Both the position numbers and the translations under genes were made by a program. The notes below the pieces were generated by a model, which made no database searches, was not told the DNA's origin, and saw only the letters and a list, made by a program, of their open reading frames with translations. From Lachnoclostridium sp. UBA3320 (lineage in GTDB: Bacteria; Bacillota; Clostridia; Lachnospirales; Lachnospiraceae), in NCBI GenBank assembly GCA_002361175.1, contig DESG01000001.1:1-15081 (forward strand): 15,081 nucleotides of DNA. The letters are read 5' to 3'. Positions 6,384 to 14,549 of this stretch are shown here, one piece after another; within the stretch, counting starts at the first letter, position 1; every line of letters begins with the position of its first letter.

Positions 6384-7284
6384 TTTCTATGAAACAGAAA
6401 AACAGTTGGAATTATGGAAAGAAGAATATCATAAACCAAAAATGACAAAGGAGCAGGTAGAGCATCTGTGTCAGTCGGTTAAAAATGCCAAAACAGGAGA
6501 GCAAAAAGGAATGAGAAAAGCGTCAATGCTTAGATTTGCAGTTGCTGCAGCAGCGTGTATCACAGCATTTGTTGCTGTGCCAAATTTATCTGCAACAGCT
6601 GCCTATGCAATGGGAAAAATACCAGTAATTGGGTCGCTAGTGCGAGTTGTGACATTTTGTGATTATCAGTATGATACAGATAGGAATATGGCAGATATAT
6701 CAGTGCCTGAACTTGAACTAGATGCCAAGGCAACGGAAAGTGATACACAAAATAATATAACAAAAACCACAGATGAGATTAATACAGAAATTAAAGAAAT
6801 TACCAGCAGAATTATTAAAGAGTTTAAAGATGGTTTAAAAGATGAAAAAGGATATCAAGATGTTGTTATATATAGTGAAGTATTAGCGACAACTGAGGAT
6901 TATTTTACATTAAAACTTATCTGTTACCAAGGTGCAGGAAGCGGAGCTGAGCAAGATTATTATTATACCATAGATTTAAAAACTGGAGAGCGATTGCATT
7001 TAAAAGATTTATTTAAGGAAGGTTCAGACTATATTACACCTATTAGTAAAAATATTAAAGCACAGATGCGTGAACAGATGAAAAAAGATGAGAACGTATA
7101 TTATTGGCTTGAGGACGAAATTAAGGGATTAAACTTTAAAGCAATTACAGATAAAACTTCTTTTTATCTAAATGAAAATAACGAAGTTGTTATTGCTTTT
7201 AACGAAGGTGATGTAGCCCCTATGTATATGGGATGTGTGGAATTTGTAATTTCTTCTGATGTTTTAACGGATATCCGCATTTGA
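6373..7284 (+). CDS. rsiV: Membrane anti-sigma factor with DUF3298-type domain, RsiV-like
   Basis: This 303-residue protein is the presumed anti-sigma factor for the adjacent ECF sigma factor. Residues 1-52 are charged and cytoplasmic, suited to holding the sigma factor. One hydrophobic stretch (about 53-73) follows. Directly after it ATAAYA (74-79) gives an A-x-A pattern like a signal peptidase site. The extracellular part has a linker with many acidic and threonine residues, a DUF4163-like segment (about 136-200), and a DUF3298 segment (about 205-295) containing IDLKTGERLHLKDLF and YLNENNEVVIAFNEGDVAP. In Bacillus and related species RsiV binds lysozyme through this region and is then cut by signal peptidase and a site-2 protease, freeing SigV. 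Whether this one senses lysozyme is inferred. Its start overlaps the sigma gene by 11 bases and a terminator follows. Confidence 0.84.
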   Translation: MKDNFYETEKQLELWKEEYHKPKMTKEQVEHLCQSVKNAKTGEQKGMRKASMLRFAVAAAACITAFVAVPNLSATAAYAMGKIPVIGSLVRVVTFCDYQYDTDRNMADISVPELELDAKATESDTQNNITKTTDEINTEIKEITSRIIKEFKDGLKDEKGYQDVVIYSEVLATTEDYFTLKLICYQGAGSGAEQDYYYTIDLKTGERLHLKDLFKEGSDYITPISKNIKAQMREQMKKDENVYYWLEDEIKGLNFKAITDKTSFYLNENNEVVIAFNEGDVAPMYMGCVEFVISSDVLTDIRI

Positions 7285-7312
7285 CATTTAAACGATAAAA
7301 AAGTATATATGC

Positions 7313-7343
7313 AAAACTGGAGTAACAGAGCTGCTCCAGTTTT
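7313..7343. terminator. Bidirectional terminator between rsiV and serA
   Basis: A perfect 10-bp stem (AAAACTGGAG at 7313-7322 with CTCCAGTTTT at 7334-7343) encloses an 11-base loop. On the plus strand the stem ends in TTTT and is followed by G and further T-rich sequence, ending the sigma/anti-sigma unit. On the minus strand it ends in TTTT 36 bases beyond the serA stop codon, ending the leuB-serA operon. One hairpin therefore serves two convergent transcripts. Confidence 0.88.
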
Positions 7344-7378
7344 GTTTTACTTTTATTTTGCAATAAATATTATGATTT

Positions 7379-8542
7379 TTACTTTATAATGCGTGTTTTT
7401 AGTACACCTTTAATACTATTTAATTTTGCAGCCATCTCTTCTGTACTTGCTGCATCTATGTCAAATACACAGTATGAGTAATTGCCACGGCTTTTATTAG
7501 TCATATGAGATATATTTATTCCATAATCTGAAAATACATTAGTTAAACGACTAAGCATACCAGGGACATTTTTATGTGCAACTGTAATTCTTCCTTCTGA
7601 ATTACACTCTCCTGCATCACATGCTGGAAAGTTTACTGAATTGATAATATTGCCATTTTCAAGATAGTTGCGCAGTTCATCTACAGCCATAATAGCACAG
7701 TTGTCTTCTGATTCAGCAGTTGATGCACCAAGGTGTGGTGTAGCAATTACATTTGGCATTTTCATTACTGCTGGGTTAGGGAAATCAGTAACATACTTTG
7801 CTACTTTTCCTGATTCTAAGGCTGCTTTCATATCTTCATCGTTTACAAGTGTATCTCTTGCCATATTAAGGATTACAACACCATCTTTCATTTTATCAAA
7901 CACTTCTTTATTAAGCATACCTTTTGTTTCATCAAGAAGTGGAACATGAATTGTAATATAATCACATTCCCTATATATTTCATCATATGTCTTTACAATC
8001 TTAATATCTCTTGAAAGTGAAAGTGCATTTTTCACTGAAAGGAATGGGTCTACTCCATACACTTCCATCTTCATGCGGTTAGCCACATTAGCAGCAAGCA
8101 CACCTATTGCACCAAGACCGATTACACCAATCTTCTTGCCCATAAGTTCTGTACCCGCAAACTGTTTCTTGGCTTTTTCCATATCCTTGCTAATATTGTC
8201 ATTGTCCTTGTTTTCATTAACCCAGTCAATGCCACCCTTGATATCACGTGCTGCAAGTAACATTCCAGCTACAAAAAGTTCCTTAACACCATTTGCATTA
8301 GCACCTGGTGTGTTAAATACTACGATACCTTTGTCTGCACATTTATCAACTGGAATATTGTTATAACCTGCACCAGCCCTTGCAACTGCCAAAAGATTAT
8401 CTGGCAGCTCTATATCATGCATTGAAGCACTTCTTACAAGAACAGCCTGTGCCTCTTCAATCCCTTCTGTTTTTTCGTATTGGTCTGTAAAATTGTCAAG
8501 ACCGACACTAGCTATTGGATTTAAACATGTATATTTAAACAT
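7379..8542 (-). CDS. serA: D-3-phosphoglycerate dehydrogenase
   Basis: SerA oxidises 3-phosphoglycerate to 3-phosphohydroxypyruvate with NAD, the committed step of serine synthesis. The 387-residue protein has the split substrate domain (1-100 and about 280-310), the NAD-binding Rossmann domain with GLGAIG (142-147) and D165 after the second strand, and an ACT regulatory domain at about 318-387 (ITVAHKNVPGMLSRLTNVFSDYGINISHM). The catalytic arginine R229 (NMARD) and histidine H270 (TPHLGAST) are present. The usual glutamate motif (DVFxxEP) reads TDFPNPAV (252-259), without an obvious Glu. The short length and single ACT domain match a clostridial type. Its ATG overlaps the serC stop codon by one base (TAATG), so translation is coupled; the bidirectional terminator follows. 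Confidence 0.94.
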   Translation of the reverse strand: MFKYTCLNPIASVGLDNFTDQYEKTEGIEEAQAVLVRSASMHDIELPDNLLAVARAGAGYNNIPVDKCADKGIVVFNTPGANANGVKELFVAGMLLAARDIKGGIDWVNENKDNDNISKDMEKAKKQFAGTELMGKKIGVIGLGAIGVLAANVANRMKMEVYGVDPFLSVKNALSLSRDIKIVKTYDEIYRECDYITIHVPLLDETKGMLNKEVFDKMKDGVVILNMARDTLVNDEDMKAALESGKVAKYVTDFPNPAVMKMPNVIATPHLGASTAESEDNCAIMAVDELRNYLENGNIINSVNFPACDAGECNSEGRITVAHKNVPGMLSRLTNVFSDYGINISHMTNKSRGNYSYCVFDIDAASTEEMAAKLNSIKGVLKTRIIK

Positions 8543-9624
8543 TATGCATTTTCCTCCTCAAACTTCTTCATAAATTCCACAAGTTTTACAACGCCCTCTT
8601 TTGGCATAGCATTGTAAATGCTGGCTCTCATGCCGCCTACTGTGCGGTGTCCTTTAAGATTGACAAATCCTGCTTTTGTGGCTTCTGCAACAAATTTTGC
8701 GTCAAGATTTTCATCTCCTGTTACAAATGGCACGTTCATAAGAGAACGGTCTTGTGGCACTACTGTGCCTTTGAAAAGTTTGCTGCTGTCAAGGAAGTCA
8801 TAAATTATTTTTGCTTTTTCTGCATTCCTTTGTTTCATAACTTCAAGACCACCCATATTTTTAAGCCACTTAAATACTTTGCCACAGATATAGATGCCAT
8901 AAGCCGGTGGTGTGTTATAAAGTGAACCTGCATCAGCATGTGTCTTATACATCAGCATTGTTGGTGTGCCAGGAAGTACATCGTCTGTAATAAGGTCTTC
9001 TCTCATAATTACAATTACAACACCTGCTGGACCTATATTTTTCTGTACGCCACCGTAAATTATGCCATATTTTGACACATCGACAGGCTCAGATAAGAAA
9101 CATGATGAAACATCTGCTACAAGTGTTTTTCCTTTTGTATTAGGAAGTTTTTTATACTTTGTACCATATATTGTATTATTTTCACATATATAAACATAAT
9201 CCGCATCTTCAGAAATTGGCAAGTCTGAACAATCAGGGATATATGAGAACGTCTTATCTTCAGATGAAGCAATTTTATTTGCCTTGCCATATTTGCTTGC
9301 TTCTTGCCATGCTTTTTTTGCCCACTGCCCTGTTATAATGTAGTCAGCAACTTTGTTTTTCATAAGGTTCATAGGTATCATTGCAAACTGCTGTGAAGCA
9401 CCGCCCTGTAAAAACATTACTTTGTAATTGTCAGGAATACCCATAAGTTCTCTTAAATCCTTTTCAGCTGTCTTGATAATGTTGTCATATGCCTTAGAGC
9501 GGTGGCTCATCTCCATAACAGACATGCCTGTTCCATCATAGTCTAACATCTCTGCTGCTGCTTCTTTTAATACTTCTTCCGGTAATACCGCCGGACCGGC
9601 TGAAAAATTATAAACTCTGCTCAC
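8542..9624 (-). CDS. serC: Phosphoserine aminotransferase
   Basis: SerC converts 3-phosphohydroxypyruvate and glutamate to phosphoserine and 2-oxoglutarate. The 360-residue protein is of family length. It opens with VYNFSAGPAVLPEEVL (4-19), the SerC hallmark. GGASQQF (74-80) is the phosphate-binding loop, D171 (VADVSS) contacts the cofactor, and K195 in GGVQKNIGPAG is the PLP Schiff-base lysine. HRTVGGMRASIYNAMP near the C-terminus is also diagnostic. The start is a GTG at 9624, fixed by AAGGAGG nine bases upstream; no ATG lies nearby in frame. It sits 46 bases after ilvB with no terminator or clear promoter between, and overlaps serA by one base. Together with SerA it supplies two of the three serine-synthesis steps; serB is not in the window. 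Confidence 0.97.
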   Translation of the reverse strand: MSRVYNFSAGPAVLPEEVLKEAAAEMLDYDGTGMSVMEMSHRSKAYDNIIKTAEKDLRELMGIPDNYKVMFLQGGASQQFAMIPMNLMKNKVADYIITGQWAKKAWQEASKYGKANKIASSEDKTFSYIPDCSDLPISEDADYVYICENNTIYGTKYKKLPNTKGKTLVADVSSCFLSEPVDVSKYGIIYGGVQKNIGPAGVVIVIMREDLITDDVLPGTPTMLMYKTHADAGSLYNTPPAYGIYICGKVFKWLKNMGGLEVMKQRNAEKAKIIYDFLDSSKLFKGTVVPQDRSLMNVPFVTGDENLDAKFVAEATKAGFVNLKGHRTVGGMRASIYNAMPKEGVVKLVEFMKKFEEENA

Positions 9625-9670
9625 TTTAATGTGCCTCCTTCTGTAAATTATGTTATGATGTTGGTTTCAA

Positions 9671-11356
9671 TTAGTTTCTGCCTTTTTGAAGGTCTTGTTC
9701 ATCAAAGACTTCATCAAGGTTTTTGCCTGGTGCAACCATTGGAAATACCTTGTCATCGCTTTGTATAATGCAGTCAATAACAACAGGTATATCACTTTCC
9801 AGTGCTTCTTTAAGCACAGGTAATGTGTCTTCCTTTTTTTCTATTCTATATGCTTTAGCACCCATGGCTTCTGAAAGCTTTACATAATCCACACCATCAT
9901 TTAATACTGTATGTGAATATCTCTTTCCATAGAACAACGTCTGCCACTGGCGCACCATACCTAGTACGTGATTGTTAAATATAATCTCTATAACTGGCAG
10001 TTTATTTCTTACTGCTGTGATGATTTCGTTCATATTCATACGAAAGCACCCATCACCTGCTATATTTACAACTGTTTTGTCAGGATAGGCTGCTTTTGCA
10101 CCTATTGCAGCGCCAAGTCCATATCCCATTGTACCAAGTCCACCTGAAGTAATCAAGGTTCGTGGTTTTAGATACTTGTAATACTGTGCTGCCCACATCT
10201 GATGTTGCCCTACTTCAGTTGCAATAATTGCATCTCCTTTTGTAAGCTCATAAAGTTTTTCTATAATATAAGGACCAGTAAGCACTCCTTTATTATAGTT
10301 TAAAGGCAGTGCGTCCTTACGTGCCATTACTTTGTCAATCCACTCTTTATGATAAAGCTGTTCAAGTTGCGAATTAAGTATCTTGAGTACAGATTTAATA
10401 TCACCAGTTATATTTAAATCAATATTAATATTTTTATTGACTTCTGCTTCATCTACATCTATCTGAATTATTTTGGCATTTTTGGCAAAAGTTTCTGTAT
10501 TGCCTGTAACTCTGTCTGAAAAACGAGAGCCAAGTACTATAAGTACATCACATTCTGATACAGTTAAATTAGCTGTTTTTGTACCATGCATTCCAAGCAT
10601 ACCTATATAGTAATCACTGTCACCACGAAATGCACCCTTACCCATAAGTGTATCTGTAACAGGTGCATCAATACGCTTTACAAAGTCCTCAAGCTCCTTA
10701 GAGGCATTGGCAATAATAGCTCCGCCGCCTACAAATATCACAGGTTTTTTGGCTGCACGTATAATCTTTATAGCTTCTTGTATGGCAAATTCATCAATCT
10801 GGTTTTTAGACTCTTCAATAAGTTCTGGTACTTCCCTTTCATAGTCTGTCTCATCACTTGTAGCATTTTTCACAATGTCTACAAGGACTGGCCCAGGTCT
10901 TTTAGAACGTGCTATCTTAAACGCACGTCTTATAGTTGATGCAAGTGATTTTACATCTTTAACAATAAAACTATACTTTGTAATTGGGGTCGTAATGCCT
11001 GCAATATCTATCTCTTGAAAAGAATCCTTACCAAGCAAAGAAAGTCCAACATTACATGTAATTGCAACTATTGGCACTGAATCCATATATGCCGTTGCAA
11101 TGCCTGTGACTAAATTAGTTGCACCAGGACCACTAGTTGCCATGCATACACCAACTTTCCCTGTGGAACGTGCATACCCATCAGCAGCATGTGCTGCACC
11201 TTGCTCATGTGAAACAAGCACATGCCTTATCTCATCTTGGTGACGGTATAATTCATCATAAATATTAAGTATTGCTCCCCCAGGATATCCAAAAACAGTA
11301 TCCACACCCTGCTCTTTTAAACACTCAATAACAATCTGGGAACCTGTCATTTGCAT
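9671..11356 (-). CDS. ilvB: Acetolactate synthase, large catalytic subunit
   Basis: IlvB condenses pyruvate with pyruvate or 2-ketobutyrate, the first common step of valine, leucine and isoleucine synthesis, using thiamine diphosphate and FAD. The protein has 561 residues from the chosen start. The N-terminal domain has VFGYPGGAIL (21-30) and the catalytic glutamate E51 in VSHEQGAAHAADGYAR. The C-terminal cofactor domain has the GDGCFRMNMNEI thiamine-diphosphate motif and the trailing NN. GKGAFRGD and the C-terminal VAPGKNLDE are typical of anabolic enzymes. An in-frame TTG at 11368 would extend it, but the AAAGG ribosome binding site would then touch the start codon, so I prefer ATG at 11356. 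It lies 20 bases after ilvD. The regulatory small subunit ilvN is not adjacent. Confidence 0.95.
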   Translation of the reverse strand: MQMTGSQIVIECLKEQGVDTVFGYPGGAILNIYDELYRHQDEIRHVLVSHEQGAAHAADGYARSTGKVGVCMATSGPGATNLVTGIATAYMDSVPIVAITCNVGLSLLGKDSFQEIDIAGITTPITKYSFIVKDVKSLASTIRRAFKIARSKRPGPVLVDIVKNATSDETDYEREVPELIEESKNQIDEFAIQEAIKIIRAAKKPVIFVGGGAIIANASKELEDFVKRIDAPVTDTLMGKGAFRGDSDYYIGMLGMHGTKTANLTVSECDVLIVLGSRFSDRVTGNTETFAKNAKIIQIDVDEAEVNKNINIDLNITGDIKSVLKILNSQLEQLYHKEWIDKVMARKDALPLNYNKGVLTGPYIIEKLYELTKGDAIIATEVGQHQMWAAQYYKYLKPRTLITSGGLGTMGYGLGAAIGAKAAYPDKTVVNIAGDGCFRMNMNEIITAVRNKLPVIEIIFNNHVLGMVRQWQTLFYGKRYSHTVLNDGVDYVKLSEAMGAKAYRIEKKEDTLPVLKEALESDIPVVIDCIIQSDDKVFPMVAPGKNLDEVFDEQDLQKGRN

Positions 11357-11376
11357 TTCTACAACCAAACCTTTCT

Positions 11377-13038
11377 TTATATTTTTAGAATTGCACCTTT
11401 ATCTGCTGATGTCACCATAGATGCATATCTGGCAAGATATCCTGTCTTTACTTTAGGCTCTTTTGGAGTCCATAAAGCTTTGCGTTTTTCAAGTTCTTCA
11501 TCAGATACTTTTACATTAATTGTGTTAGCAGGAATATCTATTGCAATAGTATCTCCCTCTTCTATAAAAGCTATAGGTCCTCCTACTGCTGCCTCTGGTG
11601 AAACATGTCCTATTGATGCGCCTCTTGATGCACCCGAAAAACGTCCATCTGTAATAAGAGCAACACTTGAACCAAGCCCCATGCCAGCAATCGCTGATGT
11701 CGGATTAAGCATTTCTCTCATACCAGGTCCACCTTTTGGACCTTCATATCGGATAACAACAACATCGCCAGCTACAATTTTGCCGCCTTTAATTGCTTCG
11801 ATTGCATCTTCCTCACAGTCAAATACTCTTGCAGGACCTTCATGTACCATCATCTCTGGTACAACCGCAGAACGTTTAACCACACAACTATCAGGTGCAA
11901 TATTACCATGGAGCACGGCAATTCCGCCTGTCTCACTGTATGGCTTGTCTATAGGACGTATAATATCAGTGTTTTTATTAACACATCCCTCAATATTTTC
12001 ACCTACTGTCTTTCCAGTTGCTGTTATAAGGTCTGTATAAAGAAGTCCTTTTTTATTTAATTCATTCATAACTGCATAAATGCCGCCTGCTTCATTTAAC
12101 TCTTCCATATAGTGGTGTCCTGCTGGTGCAAGATGGCACAGATTAGGAGTCTTTGCACTTATCTGATTAGCTATATCAGGGTTTAATAAAACTCCTGCTT
12201 CATGTGCAATAGCTGGAAGGTGAAGCATTGTATTAGTAGAGCAGCCAAGTGCCATATCAACAGTTAGTGCATTCATAAATGCTTTTTCTGTCATAATATC
12301 CCTTGGACATATATTTTTCTCTAAAAGCTCCATAACTTTCATGCCAGCGTGCTTTGCAAGCTTAATTCGCTGTGAGTAAACAGCAGGAATTGTTCCATTG
12401 CCGCTAAGTCCCATACCTATCGCCTCAGTAAGGCAGTTCATACTGTTAGCTGTATACATACCTGAACATGAACCACATGTTGGACATGCATTGCATACAT
12501 AGTTGTCTACTTCTTCATCAGACATTCGCCCAGCTGCATTAGCACCAACTGCTTCAAACATTGATGAAAGGCTAGTCTTTTGTCCATTTACATGGCCTGC
12601 AAGCATAGGGCCACCACTTACAAATATTGTAGGTACGTTAATTCTTGCTGCTGCCATAAGAAGTCCAGGAACATTCTTGTCACAGTTTGGCACCATTACA
12701 AGTGCATCAAACTGATGTGCAAGTGCCATACACTCTGTAGAATCTGCAATTAAATCTCTTGTAACAAGGGAATATTTCATACCAATATGTCCCATAGCAA
12801 TTCCATCACAAACCGCAATAGCAGGAAATACTATAGGTGTACCTCCAGCCATAGAAACACCCATCTTAACCGCATCAACGATTTTGTCAATATTCATATG
12901 CCCTGGCACAATTTCATTATATGAACTTACAATACCTACAAGAGGTCTTTCAAGCTCTTCCTCTGTGAGTCCCAGTGCATTAAATAATGACCTCTGGGGA
13001 GCTGTCTGCATTCCTTTTTTAACTGCATCACTTTTCAT
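11377..13038 (-). CDS. ilvD: Dihydroxy-acid dehydratase
   Basis: IlvD removes water from dihydroxy-isovalerate and dihydroxy-methylvalerate, making the keto acids that precede valine and isoleucine. It depends on an Fe-S cluster. The 553-residue protein carries C119 in VPNCDKNVPG, the cysteine group CPTCGSC (185-191) followed by GMYTANSMNCLTEA, and GCSTNT. GGRFSG-like DGRFSGASRG and VALITDGRFSG lie in the C-terminal domain. VPGHMN at 44-49 resembles the E. coli-type enzyme rather than the form with a cysteine at that place. An upstream GTG at 13041 is also in frame, but GGAGG is seven bases before the ATG at 13038, so I chose the latter. It follows leuB by 14 bases. Confidence 0.96.
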   Translation of the reverse strand: MKSDAVKKGMQTAPQRSLFNALGLTEEELERPLVGIVSSYNEIVPGHMNIDKIVDAVKMGVSMAGGTPIVFPAIAVCDGIAMGHIGMKYSLVTRDLIADSTECMALAHQFDALVMVPNCDKNVPGLLMAAARINVPTIFVSGGPMLAGHVNGQKTSLSSMFEAVGANAAGRMSDEEVDNYVCNACPTCGSCSGMYTANSMNCLTEAIGMGLSGNGTIPAVYSQRIKLAKHAGMKVMELLEKNICPRDIMTEKAFMNALTVDMALGCSTNTMLHLPAIAHEAGVLLNPDIANQISAKTPNLCHLAPAGHHYMEELNEAGGIYAVMNELNKKGLLYTDLITATGKTVGENIEGCVNKNTDIIRPIDKPYSETGGIAVLHGNIAPDSCVVKRSAVVPEMMVHEGPARVFDCEEDAIEAIKGGKIVAGDVVVIRYEGPKGGPGMREMLNPTSAIAGMGLGSSVALITDGRFSGASRGASIGHVSPEAAVGGPIAFIEEGDTIAIDIPANTINVKVSDEELEKRKALWTPKEPKVKTGYLARYASMVTSADKGAILKI

Positions 13039-13052
13039 CACACTACCTCCAT

Positions 13053-14138
13053 TTATGCTAAACGCTCTGTTATTAAATCACCCATCTGTTTTGTCCCAAC
13101 AAGCGTCTTTCCTTCATCCATTATATCAACAGTCCTGTAACCATCTTTAAGAACACATTTTACAGCAGCCTCTATTGCATCTGCTTCTTTTTCAAGGTCA
13201 AATGAATAGCGAAGCATCATTGCTGCGGAAAGTATTGTCGCTATAGGGTTTGCTTTGTCCTGCCCTGCAATATCAGGTGCAGAACCATGACTTGGTTCAT
13301 AAAGCCCAAGTTTTGTCGCTCCAAGGCTTGCTGATGAGAGCATTCCTATTGAACCAGTAACCATACTTGCCTCATCTGAAAGGATATCTCCAAACATATT
13401 TTCTGTAAGTATTACATCAAACTGCTTAGGGTCACGTACAATCTGCATTGCACAGTTGTCAACCAACATATCTGTAAGACAAACCTCTGGATATTCCTTT
13501 GATACTTCCTTTACAACACTGCGCCACAGTCTTGAAGAGTCAAGCACATTTGCTTTGTCAACACTACATACTCTCTTATTGCGCTTCATAGCAACATCAA
13601 AGCCCCATCTGGCAATACGCCTTATCTCATTTTCATCATATGTAAGAGTGTCAATCGCTTTGCGCACACCATTCTCTTTTATTGTTTTACGTTCTCCAAA
13701 ATAAAGGCCGCCTGTAAGTTCTCTCATAACTACAAAATCAAATCCGCCTTCTGTAATCTCTTCTTTAAGAGGACATGCACCACTTAATTCATCAAAAAGA
13801 ACAGCAGGACGGATATTTGCATAAAGCCCTAGTCCTTTGCGGATTTTAAGCAGTCCTGCTTCTGGACGCTTATCAGGAGGCAGCTCATACCAGCCCGATT
13901 TACCGACATCACCACCAACAGCCCCAAGCAGTACAGAGTCACTTGACTTTGCTGCCTCTAATGTTTCATCTGTAAGCGGTACGCCATATGCATCTATTGA
14001 ACAGCCGCCCATAAGAAGCTCTTGGTATTCAAAAGAATGCCCATATATAACGCCAATCTTATCTAATACTTTTCTTGCTTCTGCCACAATTTCAGGACCA
14101 ATGCCATCTCCTGCAATAACTGCAACTTTATACTTCAT
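13053..14138 (-). CDS. leuB: 3-isopropylmalate dehydrogenase
   Basis: LeuB oxidises and decarboxylates 3-isopropylmalate with NAD, giving the leucine precursor 2-ketoisocaproate. The 361-residue protein has IAGDGIGPEIVAEA (8-21), LLGAVGG, the arginine segment LRKGLGLYANIRPA-type (here IRKGLGLYANIRPA), RELTGGLYFGER with the active-site tyrosine, the catalytic lysine and aspartate region (DMLVDNCAMQ), and the metal and cofactor motifs NMFGDILSDEASM and EPSHGSAPDIAGQDKANP, which favour isopropylmalate over isocitrate. The ATG at 14138 follows AGAAAGGAAG. It is the first gene of the leuB-ilvD-ilvB-serC-serA operon; leuA, leuC and leuD are not in the window, so the leucine pathway must be completed elsewhere. 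Confidence 0.96.
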   Translation of the reverse strand: MKYKVAVIAGDGIGPEIVAEARKVLDKIGVIYGHSFEYQELLMGGCSIDAYGVPLTDETLEAAKSSDSVLLGAVGGDVGKSGWYELPPDKRPEAGLLKIRKGLGLYANIRPAVLFDELSGACPLKEEITEGGFDFVVMRELTGGLYFGERKTIKENGVRKAIDTLTYDENEIRRIARWGFDVAMKRNKRVCSVDKANVLDSSRLWRSVVKEVSKEYPEVCLTDMLVDNCAMQIVRDPKQFDVILTENMFGDILSDEASMVTGSIGMLSSASLGATKLGLYEPSHGSAPDIAGQDKANPIATILSAAMMLRYSFDLEKEADAIEAAVKCVLKDGYRTVDIMDEGKTLVGTKQMGDLITERLA

Positions 14139-14188
14139 AATAAATCAGCTTCCTTTCTGGATATATTCTATACATTTTCTTTTAAAAA

Positions 14189-14205
14189 ACACTAGTTTAT
14201 AGTGT
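14189..14205. promoter_or_regulatory. Inverted repeat over the leuB -10 box, candidate operator
   Basis: ACACTA (14189-14194) and TAGTGT (14200-14205) form a perfect 6-bp inverted repeat around a five-base centre. It covers five of the six bases of the predicted -10 box and the likely transcription start, a typical repressor position. No regulator gene lies nearby and the protein that would bind is unknown. Confidence 0.45.
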
Positions 14206-14229
14206 ATACAGAAATTATTTTTATGTCAA
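14201..14229 (-). promoter_or_regulatory. Promoter of the leuB-ilvD-ilvB-serC-serA operon
   Basis: On the minus strand a consensus -35 box TTGACA (14229-14224) is followed after exactly 17 bases by TACACT (14206-14201), matching the -10 consensus at four of six bases. The leuB start codon is about 62 bases downstream. The leader is too short for a T-box riboswitch and lacks the T-box sequence. The stretch from 14230 to 14333 upstream holds no gene; it contains AATTTTC at 14249-14243 on the minus strand, half of a CodY-like site, and an imperfect short hairpin near 14262-14278. Confidence 0.75.
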
Positions 14230-14333
14230 GACGCATATAAAAGAAAATTTTTGACAAAGTTGCTATTCAGGTAACAGTGCAGATACCAATAGGACTTCGT
14301 TATTGTGGCTAACTTACCCAACATACCTACAAA

Positions 14334-14360
14334 AGAGCCACTTAAAAATTAAGCAGCTCT
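14334..14360 (-). terminator. Weak hairpin terminator after the toxin remnant
   Basis: On the minus strand AGAGC and CTTAA pair with TTAAG and GCTCT around a three-base loop, with a TG/TG internal mismatch between the two 5-bp helices. TTTTG follows. The plus strand lacks a trailing T-run, so it fits the end of the minus-strand toxin-antitoxin remnant, 64 bases after its stop codon. It would also shield the leuB promoter from upstream transcription. Confidence 0.55.
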
Positions 14361-14423
14361 AATTAATGTATAATGTAATTCACAAGTCATAAAAATTGAA
14401 TTTTGGGTTACTCTTATTTAATT

Positions 14424-14549
14424 TTAATGAATAATCCAACCATAATCCTTGCGGCAATCGAGAATATAGTCTACGTATACTATATCATCTTGGATTTGAT
14501 AAAGTATAAGATACCACTTTTCAACAAACATTTTATGATATTTATTAGG
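14424..14549 (-). pseudogene. RelE/ParE-family toxin, C-terminal remnant
   Basis: The minus strand encodes PNKYHKMFVEKWYLILYQ, then IQDDIVYVDYILDCRKDYGWIIH and a stop codon. This looks like the last 40 or so residues of a RelE/ParE type II toxin: a KxxVEKxYLILYQ strand followed by a DDIVYVDYILDCRKDYG strand, the usual end of the fold. No start codon with ribosome binding site precedes it, and roughly the first half of a normal toxin of about 90-110 residues is missing. The reading frame runs directly into the end of the antitoxin remnant upstream, which fits a deletion near the gene junction. Such toxins cut mRNA at the ribosome or poison gyrase; this remnant should be inactive. The family is assigned by eye and is fairly but not fully sure. 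Confidence 0.72.

Noticed and set aside
11357..11368. TTG start for IlvB at 11368
   Set aside because: The AAAGG ribosome binding site would lie almost on the TTG, too close for initiation; ATG at 11356 is better placed.
11351..12040. A 229-codon open frame on the plus strand opposite ilvD
   Set aside because: It is antisense to a clear dihydroxy-acid dehydratase, lacks a ribosome binding site, and has the Ser/Pro/Thr-rich composition typical of antisense frames.
14236..14250. CodY box upstream of the leuB promoter
   Set aside because: Only the first half (AATTTTC) matches the 15-base consensus; in such AT-rich DNA this is expected by chance, so it is not listed as a feature.
14139..14330. 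Possible T-box riboswitch or attenuator before leuB
   Set aside because: The leader is only about 60 bases and has no T-box sequence (AGGGTGGNACCGCG) and no terminator hairpin.
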